Below are positions 57,144 to 64,000 of a stretch of 64,000 nucleotides of DNA, piece after piece. Location: assembly GCF_018402035.1 (NCBI RefSeq), contig NZ_JAGYJN010000005.1, positions 1 through 64,000 of the forward strand, written 5' to 3'. The translations under genes and the position numbers were made by a program. Within the stretch, counting starts at the first letter, position 1. The number at the start of each line of letters is the position of its first letter. The notes beneath the pieces are model-generated. The model saw only the letters and a program-made list of their open reading frames with translations. It was not told where the DNA came from and ran no database searches. This DNA is from Roseicyclus sp. (GTDB lineage: Bacteria; Pseudomonadota; Alphaproteobacteria; Rhodobacterales; Rhodobacteraceae).

Positions 57144-57346
57144 GCACTCTACCTCAAAAAGGCGAGATTGGACCCGCCATTATTGCTCTCACATGCTTAA
57201 GATCACGCATTGAAAGCATTCTTTTGACGGCAAAGTGCCCAAAGCTGGACCGGCTGACAAGAATCGTGGTGCCAATTTGCCATAATTCCGCCCCATTCGC
57301 GGGGCGGGTGTCGCTTGTTTGCATCACACAGCGCGGATGGCGCCGA

Positions 57347-57952
57347 TCAGACCCAAGGGCGATCTTGTGCCGCCTTGGTCTCGAAGCTTTCGATTGCGGC
57401 GGATTTTTCCATCGTCAGGCCGATATCGTCGAGACCGTTCAGCAAGCAATGCTTGCGGAAAGCATCGACCTCAAAGGCGACGGTCTGGCCATCGGGGCGT
57501 GTGATGGTCTGGTTCTCAAGATCGACCGTCAGCGTCGCATTCGCGCCGTTTTGCGCATCTTCCATCAATTGATCGACGATCTCTTGCGGCAAGACGATCG
57601 GCAAGATGCCGTTCTTGAAGCAGTTATTGTAGAAAATGTCGGCAAATGCTGGTGCGATCACGCAGCGGATGCCGAAATCCAACAAGGCCCAAGGCGCGTG
57701 TTCGCGCGATGAGCCACAGCCGAAGTTATCGCCGCCCACAAGGATCTGGGCATTGCGATAGGCGGGCTTGTTGAGCACGAAATCCGCGATCTCGGCCCCA
57801 TCGGTTGTATAGCGCATTTCGTCGAACAGGTTCTTACCAAGCCCGGAACGTTGGATCGTCTTGAGAAACTGCTTGGGGATGATCATGTCGGTGTCGACAT
57901 TGATCAGGGGCAGCGGTGCGGCGATGCCGGTCAGGGTGGTGAACTTGTCCAT
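57347..57952 (-). CDS. leuD: 3-isopropylmalate dehydratase small subunit
   Basis: 201 aa; isomerises 2- to 3-isopropylmalate together with LeuC. Signatures: [20 protein letters not shown] near residue 8, [16 protein letters not shown] near 75, [17 protein letters not shown] near 101. Separate from leuC by four genes, unlike the usual leuC-leuD adjacency. Upstream gap to the DUF4198 gene is 66 bp. Confidence 0.97.
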   Translation of the reverse strand: MDKFTTLTGIAAPLPLINVDTDMIIPKQFLKTIQRSGLGKNLFDEMRYTTDGAEIADFVLNKPAYRNAQILVGGDNFGCGSSREHAPWALLDFGIRCVIAPAFADIFYNNCFKNGILPIVLPQEIVDQLMEDAQNGANATLTVDLENQTITRPDGQTVAFEVDAFRKHCLLNGLDDIGLTMEKSAAIESFETKAAQDRPWV

Positions 57953-58018
57953 CGGTCGTCTCCTCGCAGGGTCGGGGATGCTTTAGCCGCTCACCCCGGC
58001 GACAGCAAGACGCGCGGC

Positions 58019-58828
58019 TTAGTCTGGCACACCAAAGGTCATGTTTGCCCATAGCGTGCGCCATTCGGGATCGCCCGGTTGCATGGGCGCGACCGCTTCG
58101 AGGACCACGGCGTCGATCATATAGCGCATGCCCGCCGCAACCGGCAGGCGCACGATCCCCTCCGCATCCGTGCGATAAAGGCTGACCGTCACCACCCCAT
58201 CGGGGTCTTTGGCGAAAACCTCGACCTGCACATCGGCGCGCGGTGCGTCATCAAGCCAAAGCTGCGCGGCAAAGCCCGTGGTCAGATCATCGCGGTAAGG
58301 GTTTGTCAGCGCCACGAATTCAGTGCGCAGGCCCATCCGCGCATCCGCACCTGCACCATCACCCATTGCGACCAGCGATTTGGCGTAGCGGATATAAACC
58401 TCTGTCACATCTATTTGGTCGAGGGCGCGCGCAGCCTGCATCGCGGTGACATCGCCCAGATCCTTGTGGTCGGCAAAGGCCAAGAACCGATCCCAGCCCG
58501 TCCAAGTCAGCATTTGGCCCGTGGTTTCATGCACGATCACCGCAAGACCCTCGGACAGATCGCCCATTTGAAGTGCCGGAATATTGCCAAGCCGCCCCGT
58601 GACCGGGCGCGTATTGCCATTCTGGACAATCTCGAAACGCGTGAAGCTTTGCGTCAAATAGGGTTGTGGCCCACCGCGATAGGCCTCACCCACCCGCAAA
58701 TCAGCGGCGAGCATCGCATCTGGCGCCACGACAAAGGCCGTGGGATCGATCCAAAACTCATGGGCGAACACACCCTTGCCAGCAAGCGCCAAGAGGGCGA
58801 TTGTGCCAATGATTTTGAGCGTTTTCAT
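58019..58828 (-). CDS. DUF4198 domain periplasmic protein
   Basis: 269 aa with a Sec signal peptide (residues 1-22, ending VFAHEFW). After cleavage the mature protein starts with HEFWIDP, the conserved N-terminus of DUF4198, related to NikM-type proteins that bind nickel or cobalt. A second beta-sandwich part (VQVEVFAKDPDGVVTVSLYRTDAEG) follows. Divergent from a HupE/UreJ membrane protein with only 18 bp between the starts, so the pair probably works together in metal uptake (inference). Confidence 0.78.
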   Translation of the reverse strand: MKTLKIIGTIALLALAGKGVFAHEFWIDPTAFVVAPDAMLAADLRVGEAYRGGPQPYLTQSFTRFEIVQNGNTRPVTGRLGNIPALQMGDLSEGLAVIVHETTGQMLTWTGWDRFLAFADHKDLGDVTAMQAARALDQIDVTEVYIRYAKSLVAMGDGAGADARMGLRTEFVALTNPYRDDLTTGFAAQLWLDDAPRADVQVEVFAKDPDGVVTVSLYRTDAEGIVRLPVAAGMRYMIDAVVLEAVAPMQPGDPEWRTLWANMTFGVPD

Positions 58829-58846
58829 AAGGTGGCACCTTTTCCC

Positions 58847-59977
58847 ATGTCGATCATGAACCTGCTGCGCGCCTGCGCGATGTCAATAGCCATGGCGATG
58901 ACCCTCGCGTCAGCGACGCAAGCCCATGAGATACGCCCCACCATTGCCGATATCGAAATCGGCGCAGAAGACGTCACCATAACGCTGCGCATCACGCTTG
59001 AGACCTTGCTGGCGGGCATCGATCTGGCCAGCGTGCAAGATACCAATGACGCACCCGAGGCCGCGATCTACGACAGTCTACGTGCCATGTCGGCAGACCA
59101 GCTCGAGGCGATGCTGCGCGCCGAATGGCCGCGCATCGCCCAAGGTTTCTTGATCGATGTCGAAGGCGCGGCGCTCACACCCGAGATCGCCGCCGTGATG
59201 ATCCCTGCCCCCGGCGATCTGGAACTGCCGCGCGACAGCACATTGACCATCACCGCCGCCCTGCCGCCGGGTGACGCGGGCGTCAGCCTTGGGCTTGCGC
59301 CGGGTTACGGCAGCTTTGTGCCGCGCCAGATGGGCGGCGGCGACGATGCTTATGAGGGGTTTCTCAACGGTGGTGAGATGACACCCCCCCTGCCGCGCAT
59401 GGGTATTTTGACCGAAAGCGCGGGCGCAGTGTTCTTGCGATACATCGTCGTGGGGTTCGAGCATATCTTGCCCTTGGGGCTTGATCACATCTTGTTCGTG
59501 CTGGGCCTTTATTTCTTTGCCACGCGGATGGGCCCGCTTTTGTGGCAGGTCTCGGCCTTCACGCTGGCCCATACCATCACGCTGGCCCTCGCCGCGACCG
59601 GGGTGGTCAAGATACCCGCCAGTATCGTCGAGCCCTTGATCGCGGCCTCGATCGTCTATGTGGGTGTCGAGAACATCATCGGGCGGCGCAACATTAAGGG
59701 GCGCGCGGCGTTTGTCTTTGGCTTGGGGCTTTTGCATGGCTTGGGCTTTGCCAGCGTGTTGGGCGATTACGGCATCGCCTCGGGCCGCTTCGTGCAAGCG
59801 CTGATCGGTTTCAATATCGGGGTCGAGTTCGGGCAACTGACCGTGATCGCCATGGCATTTGCCGCCACGGGCTGGGCAATCTCGCGTAGCTGGTACAGGC
59901 AGGTCATCGCAATCCCCGCCTCGCTGCTGATCGCCGCCATCGGCGCCTATTGGGTGGTGGAGCGAACGCTATTGTGA
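58847..59977 (+). CDS. HupE/UreJ family membrane protein
   Basis: 376 aa. Signal peptide to about residue 25 (TQAHEIRP; the mature protein again begins with His-Glu), a periplasmic domain to about 195, then six or seven transmembrane helices with the family motif GFEHILPLGLDHILFVLGLYF near 200 and GLGLLHGLGFASVLGDYG near 300. HupE/UreJ proteins are nickel permeases accompanying hydrogenases and ureases; neither enzyme is in this window. The start at 58847 follows AAGGTGG. Confidence 0.82.
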   Translation: MSIMNLLRACAMSIAMAMTLASATQAHEIRPTIADIEIGAEDVTITLRITLETLLAGIDLASVQDTNDAPEAAIYDSLRAMSADQLEAMLRAEWPRIAQGFLIDVEGAALTPEIAAVMIPAPGDLELPRDSTLTITAALPPGDAGVSLGLAPGYGSFVPRQMGGGDDAYEGFLNGGEMTPPLPRMGILTESAGAVFLRYIVVGFEHILPLGLDHILFVLGLYFFATRMGPLLWQVSAFTLAHTITLALAATGVVKIPASIVEPLIAASIVYVGVENIIGRRNIKGRAAFVFGLGLLHGLGFASVLGDYGIASGRFVQALIGFNIGVEFGQLTVIAMAFAATGWAISRSWYRQVIAIPASLLIAAIGAYWVVERTLL

Positions 59978-59987
59978 GCCACCCAAA

Positions 59988-61199
59988 ATGCTGAGCTTTC
60001 TGGCCGAGAACAGGCGTTGGCTTGGCACAGGCCTATTGCTCGCCTTCGGGGCCTGCCTTGGCCATACATGGTTCATCGCACTTTTTGCCGGTGAAATCCG
60101 GGCAGAATTCGGGTTGAGCGACGGGCAATGGGGGTTGATCTATACCGCCGCGACGCTGAGTTCGGCGGCATTGCTTTTCGGGCGGGGCGGATGGGCCGAC
60201 ACCGTGGCATTGTCGCGGCTGGCACCGATGGTGGCCATCGCCTTTGCCGGGGCGGCGGTGCTGATGGCGCTGGGGCAGACGATCTGGACCCTTGGCATCG
60301 CTGTGTTTTTGTTGCGCTTTTGCGGCCAAGGCATGTTCAGCCATATCCAGCAAACAGCCATGGCGCGCTGGTTCGTCACCACGCGCGGCCGCGCGATGGC
60401 CATCGCCAATCTGGGCTACACCACCGGCCAAATCCTTTTGCCGCTTCCGGCGGTTTTGTTGATGGGCTGGATCGGCTGGCGCATGAGTTGGCTAGTGGTC
60501 GCCGCGATCTTGTTGCTGTTCATTCTGCCGCTGCTGGTCTTTTTGCTGAGACAAGACCGCGCCCCGCAAGGCGGCCTTGGCGGCATGATCGGCGCGCCCG
60601 GCCTTGGGGGGCGGCACTGGCACAGGCGCGAGGCGCTGCGCCACTGGCTCTTTTGGGGGTTGGTGCCGCTCATGCTGACGCCGGGCTATGTCGGCACGGT
60701 CGTCTTCTTTCACCAAGTTCATGTGGCCGAGATCAAGGGCTGGACGCTGGTCGCCATGGCACCCGCCTATCCGGCATGGGCGCTGTCCGAGGTGGCGGCG
60801 GCCTTTGTGGCGGGCTGGGTCGCGGACCGTTTCGGCCCGGCCCGGCTTTTGCCGCTTGCGCTGCTGCCCATGGGGGTGGGGATCGCCCTGATCGGGATGA
60901 GCGCGACACCGGCGGGCTGGATCCTTGGCGTCGGCCTGATCGGTGTGACCCAAGGCATGACCAACACCGTCTGGGGTACGCTTTTGCCCGCGACCTATGG
61001 CACGAACCACATCGGATCGGTGCGCGCGGTGGCAAGTGCCGTGCTTGTCGTCTCGACCGCACTTGGGCCGGGCATGGGCGGTGTCATCATCGACGCCGGC
61101 ATAAGCGTGCCACAGCAAGCGGGCGCAATGGCGCTGTGGTGTTTTGGGCTATCGCTGGCGATGCTGCCCGTCATGCGCAGGATCGTGCGGGCATCCTAA
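59988..61199 (+). CDS. MFS transporter
   Basis: 403 aa with twelve transmembrane helices. N-terminal FGACLGHTWFIALFAGEIRAEFGLSDGQWGLIYTAATLSSA and the cytoplasmic loop between helices 2 and 3 are typical of the major facilitator superfamily; ARWFVTTRGRAMAIANLGYTTGQILL near residue 128. Substrate unknown. Starts 10 bp after the HupE gene, so it may belong to the same transcript. Confidence 0.87.
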   Translation: MLSFLAENRRWLGTGLLLAFGACLGHTWFIALFAGEIRAEFGLSDGQWGLIYTAATLSSAALLFGRGGWADTVALSRLAPMVAIAFAGAAVLMALGQTIWTLGIAVFLLRFCGQGMFSHIQQTAMARWFVTTRGRAMAIANLGYTTGQILLPLPAVLLMGWIGWRMSWLVVAAILLLFILPLLVFLLRQDRAPQGGLGGMIGAPGLGGRHWHRREALRHWLFWGLVPLMLTPGYVGTVVFFHQVHVAEIKGWTLVAMAPAYPAWALSEVAAAFVAGWVADRFGPARLLPLALLPMGVGIALIGMSATPAGWILGVGLIGVTQGMTNTVWGTLLPATYGTNHIGSVRAVASAVLVVSTALGPGMGGVIIDAGISVPQQAGAMALWCFGLSLAMLPVMRRIVRAS

Positions 61200-61204
61200 G
61201 GGAA

Positions 61205-61230
61205 GGCGGGCACCCCTAAGGGCACCCGCC
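61205..61230. terminator. Hairpin between convergent MFS and leuC genes
   Basis: GGCGGG/CCCGCC stem with an inner CCC/GGG pair separated by a 2x2 mismatch. Five bases after the MFS stop, ten before the leuC stop on the other strand. No T-run. Confidence 0.4.
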
Positions 61231-61239
61231 TCAAATCCA

Positions 61240-62643
61240 TCACATCAATTCGCGCACATCGGTCAGACGGCCGGTGACTGCGGCGGCTGCGGCCATCGCG
61301 GGGCTCATCAGATGGGTGCGGCCACCGCGACCCTGACGGCCTTCGAAATTGCGGTTGGAGGTCGCAGCACAGCGCTCACCCGGCTGCAATTGGTCGGGGT
61401 TCATGGCCAAGCACATGGAGCAACCCGCAAGCCGCCACTCAAAGCCCGCCGCCTTGAAGATATCGGCCAGACCCTCTTCCTCCGCCTGCAAGCGCACAAG
61501 GCCGGAACCCGGCACGACCATCGCCCGCTTCACGGCGATCTTGCGACCCTTCAGGATCTCGGCCGCAGCCCGCAGATCCTCGATCCGACCGTTGGTGCAA
61601 GAGCCGATGAAGACCGTGTCGATCTCCACATCTTGCAGGCGCGTGCCGGGCTGAAGCCCCATGTAATCAAGCGAGCGCTTGGCGGCATCAACCTTGCCGC
61701 CCTTGAAATCCTCGGGCGCGGGCACGCTGGCCGTGATCGGCAGCACATCCTCGGGCGAGGTGCCCCAAGTGACCACAGGCGCGATATCTTCGCCGCGAAT
61801 GGTCACGACCTTGTCCCAATGCGCGTCATCGTCGGAATAAAGCGTCTTCCACCACGCAAGTGCCGCTTCCCACTGGGCCGCTTTCGGCGCATGGGGGCGG
61901 CCCTTGACGTATTCATAGGTCTTGTCATCCGGCGCGATGAGGCCAGCACGCGCGCCGCCCTCGATTGCCATGTTGCACACGGTCATGCGCCCCTCCATCG
62001 AGAGGTCGCGGATCGCCTGACCGCAATATTCGATCACATATCCCGTGCCGCCCGCTGTGCCGGTCAGACCGATCACCGAAAGCGTGATGTCCTTGGCCGT
62101 CACACCGGGCGCAAGTTTGCCCGTGATCTCGACCTTCATGTTCTTCGATTTCTTTTGGATCAGCGTTTGCGTGGCCAAGACATGCTCGACCTCCGACGTG
62201 CCAATCCCATGGGCCAGCGCGCCAAAGGCACCATGCGTCGCGGTATGGCTGTCGCCACAGACCACCGTCATGCCCGGCAGCGTCCAGCCCTGTTCGGGGC
62301 CAACGATATGCACGATGCCCTGACGGATGTCGCTGACCGGATAGTAGTGAATGCCGAAATCGCGCGCGTTCTTATCGAGCGCTGCGACTTGGATGCGGCT
62401 TTCCTCGGGCATCTGGTCGGGGTTTTCGCGGCCCGGCGTCGTGGGCACGTTATGATCGGGCACAGCGATGGTTTTGTCGGGTGCGCGGACCTTGCGGCCG
62501 GTCATGCGCAGCCCCTCAAAGGCCTGCGGGCTTGTGACCTCATGCACGAGGTGGCGGTCGATATAAAGCAGGCAGGTACCATCCTCAGCCTCATGGGCGA
62601 GATGGGCATCCCAGATCTTGTCGTAGAGTGTCTTGCCGGTCAT
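61240..62643 (-). CDS. leuC: 3-isopropylmalate dehydratase large subunit
   Basis: 467 aa aconitase-family subunit carrying the [4Fe-4S] cluster. Cluster Cys in [15 protein letters not shown] near residue 345 and in [14 protein letters not shown] near 405. N-terminal [20 protein letters not shown] and [33 protein letters not shown] near 125 are hallmark stretches. Faces leuD and leuB at a distance of 3.3 kb on the same strand. Confidence 0.98.
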   Translation of the reverse strand: MTGKTLYDKIWDAHLAHEAEDGTCLLYIDRHLVHEVTSPQAFEGLRMTGRKVRAPDKTIAVPDHNVPTTPGRENPDQMPEESRIQVAALDKNARDFGIHYYPVSDIRQGIVHIVGPEQGWTLPGMTVVCGDSHTATHGAFGALAHGIGTSEVEHVLATQTLIQKKSKNMKVEITGKLAPGVTAKDITLSVIGLTGTAGGTGYVIEYCGQAIRDLSMEGRMTVCNMAIEGGARAGLIAPDDKTYEYVKGRPHAPKAAQWEAALAWWKTLYSDDDAHWDKVVTIRGEDIAPVVTWGTSPEDVLPITASVPAPEDFKGGKVDAAKRSLDYMGLQPGTRLQDVEIDTVFIGSCTNGRIEDLRAAAEILKGRKIAVKRAMVVPGSGLVRLQAEEEGLADIFKAAGFEWRLAGCSMCLAMNPDQLQPGERCAATSNRNFEGRQGRGGRTHLMSPAMAAAAAVTGRLTDVRELM

Positions 62644-62864
62644 CGTGTCAGCATCCTTGGTAGCGGGAAATATCGGAGGTCAGCGCAAGCTATGGCCGTC
62701 AAAGCCCGCCCAACCGCGACCGGCGCGCACCGTGAAAGCGCCAAGGCAGGCGCGCCCGATCCGATATGTTGAAAAACCCTGTCATCGCATCTTGATCTAC
62801 TGGGCCGCCCGCCCGCTTGCAAGGGCGTGATCCAATGGGGCGCCTCTGGCGCATTCCTTTTGGC

Positions 62865-63011
62865 CCCGCCGCCAAAGGCGGCGATCTTTAAGTGAGGGGG
62901 CGCTGCCCCCGCCGCCAAAGGCGGCGATCTTTAAGGAAGGGGGCGCTGCCCCCGCCGCCAGAGGCGGCGATCTTTAGGTGAGGGGGCGCTGCCCCCGTCG
63001 CCTTTGGCGAC
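62865..63011. repeat. 43-bp GC-hairpin tandem repeat between leuC and the TPP enzyme
   Basis: Three near-perfect 43-bp units start at 62865, 62908 and 62951, then a partial one. Each holds two hairpins, GCCGCC-AAA-GGCGGC and GGGGGC-GCT-GCCCCC, and the spacer GATCTTTAAG. On the right the array runs into a copy of the dispersed intergenic element. The remaining DNA of this 398-bp gap (62644-62864) shows no gene. Confidence 0.85.
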
Positions 63012-63040
63012 TCCCCCGGAGTATTTGGAAAGCAAAGATG
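63012..63040 (+). repeat. Dispersed intergenic element, copy 4
   Basis: Plus strand: CTCCCCCGGAGTATTTGG followed by AAAGCAAAGATG. It is one base shorter in the A/T core than copies 1 and 3 and has the same orientation relative to the GG-run. It ends just before the stop of the TPP enzyme on the other strand. Confidence 0.4.
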
Positions 63041-63041
63041 A

Positions 63042-64000
63042 TCACAGTGATCTGGTGGTCGAGAGCATCATTGGGTCAAGGCGCAGCTCGATCAGGTGCA
63101 GACCGCCCCGGTCGGCGGCGTCAAGCGCCGGGCCGAGGTGATCCATCGCGGTAACCAAATGCCCGGTGCCACCATAGGCGGCGGCCAATTGCACATAGTC
63201 AGGGTTGAACAGCTCTGTCCCCGAGACGCGGCCGGGATAGTGATTTTCTTGATGCATCCGGATCGTGCCGTAGCGGCCGTTATTGGCGATGATCACGGTG
63301 ATATCGACGCCGAATTGCCGCGCAGTCGACAGCTCTTGCAGGGTCATTTGCAAGCAGCCATCGCCCGCGTAGCAAATCACCGGCCGGTCTGGATGGGCCA
63401 GTTTTGCCGCGATGGCAGCAGGTAGCCCATAGCCCATCGACCCCGAAGTCGGTGCGACCTGGGTACGGTAGCCATGATAGCGCGTGTAGCGATGCACGAA
63501 GGCGGCGTAGTTACCCGCGCCATTGGTGAAAAGCGCGCGCCCGGCATACCGGTCGGAAATCTGGCGCACGACCTGTTCCATCTTGACCGCGCCGGGTGTG
63601 TCTTGGGGCACCTGCCATGCCGTGTAATCGGCGCGCGCCGCATGCATCCAATCGGGATTTGTGAATTGCCCGTTTGCGCCTCGCAGGGCGGCAAGAAAAG
63701 CGGGGGCCGATGCCACGAGGCTGTCGCTTGGTTGATAGACGCTGCCGATCTCATCGGGGTCGGGATGGATATGCAAGATCGTCTTGCCCGGTGCGGAAGG
63801 GTCGAGCAGCGTGTAGCCATTGGTCGCTGTCTCGCCCATGCGCGCGCCCAAGACCAACAGCGCATCGGCATCGCGCAGGCGTTGGGCAAGCTTGGGGTTC
63901 ATGCCCACGCCCAGATCACCGATGAAATTGGGATGCGCATTGTCGATATAATCCTGACGCCGGAAGGTCACGGCAACAGGCAGGCCGGTGGCCGTCGCCA
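63042..64000 (-). CDS. Thiamine-diphosphate-dependent enzyme, acetolactate synthase-like, 5' end missing
   Basis: About 320 residues of the middle and C-terminal domains; the N-terminus lies beyond the right edge. Visible: AQRLRDADALLVLGARMGETATNGY (central domain), then SMGYGLPAAIAAKLAHPDRPVICYAGDGCLQMTLQEL with the TPP motif GDGC...N (the motif's Asn is in IIANNGRYGTIRMHQE). Members include acetolactate synthase, benzoylformate decarboxylase and sulfopyruvate decarboxylase; the substrate cannot be told from this half. No small subunit is seen. Confidence 0.85.
   Translation of the reverse strand, partial: ATATGLPVAVTFRRQDYIDNAHPNFIGDLGVGMNPKLAQRLRDADALLVLGARMGETATNGYTLLDPSAPGKTILHIHPDPDEIGSVYQPSDSLVASAPAFLAALRGANGQFTNPDWMHAARADYTAWQVPQDTPGAVKMEQVVRQISDRYAGRALFTNGAGNYAAFVHRYTRYHGYRTQVAPTSGSMGYGLPAAIAAKLAHPDRPVICYAGDGCLQMTLQELSTARQFGVDITVIIANNGRYGTIRMHQENHYPGRVSGTELFNPDYVQLAAAYGGTGHLVTAMDHLGPALDAADRGGLHLIELRLDPMMLSTTRSL

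Overview
The window reads as a chromosomal segment of an alphaproteobacterium of the family Rhodobacteraceae (Rhodobacter/Roseobacter group). Base composition is GC-rich. Several things point to this group: a group-II RpoH, a sdhCDAB operon with a small lipoprotein gene inside it, a 2-oxoglutarate dehydrogenase locus next to sucCD, ethylmalonyl-CoA pathway enzymes (mesaconyl-CoA hydratase and malyl-CoA thioesterase), a monomeric NADP isocitrate dehydrogenase, and the dispersed GGA-TATTTTTGAAA intergenic element. I cannot name genus or species from the sequence alone. Almost everything is core metabolism. There is no prophage, CRISPR array, rRNA operon or plasmid function.

Layout. 0-4 kb (minus): membrane-anchored MoeB-like E1 enzyme, dut, coaBC, then rpoH with a 43-codon ORF coupled to its stop. 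4-17 kb: glutathione transferase, yifB/comM, a decayed IS5-family element, gshB, yraN, rsmI, a penicillin-binding-protein activator lipoprotein, glnD, murJ, a rhomboid that has lost its catalytic residues, and trpS. 17-38 kb is a carbon-metabolism block: sdhB, lipoprotein, sdhA, sdhD, sdhC (minus); mesaconyl-CoA hydratase, DUF1737, nnrU and malyl-CoA thioesterase (minus); a TauE-type exporter; mdh; a methyltransferase; pepT; then sucC, a small membrane protein, sucD, sucA, sucB, a GIY-YIG nuclease set in palindromic repeats, a MAPEG protein and lpdA (plus). 38-43 kb: GntR regulator, YgjP-type metallopeptidase, TIGR02300 acidic protein, tRNA-Ala(GGC), a metallo-beta-lactamase-fold hydrolase, icd and a tyrosine phosphatase. 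43-50 kb: the complete urea ABC importer urtABCDE. 50-64 kb: Crp/Fnr regulator, phasin-like protein, host-attachment-family protein, tRNA-Pro(CGG), a drug/metabolite exporter, an SDR, and a split leucine locus (leuB, leuD, leuC) interrupted by an EEP-fold protein, a membrane protein, a DUF4198/HupE divergent pair and an MFS transporter. A truncated thiamine-pyrophosphate enzyme closes the window.

How the genes fit together. Succinyl-CoA formation (sucAB, lpdA), its conversion to succinate (sucCD), oxidation to fumarate (sdh) and malate oxidation (mdh) are all within 20 kb. The sdh and suc operons carry the same upstream regulatory signature: two copies of the palindrome TGTGATCACA exactly 21 bp apart. 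The ethylmalonyl-CoA enzymes beside them would feed malate and succinyl-CoA into the same cycle.

The observations most worth following are the paired TGTGATCACA boxes, the GIY-YIG nuclease whose own 3' end is an inverted copy of the palindrome that surrounds it, the 11-bp repeated boxes in front of lpdA, the catalytically dead rhomboid, and the very small ORF translationally coupled to rpoH.
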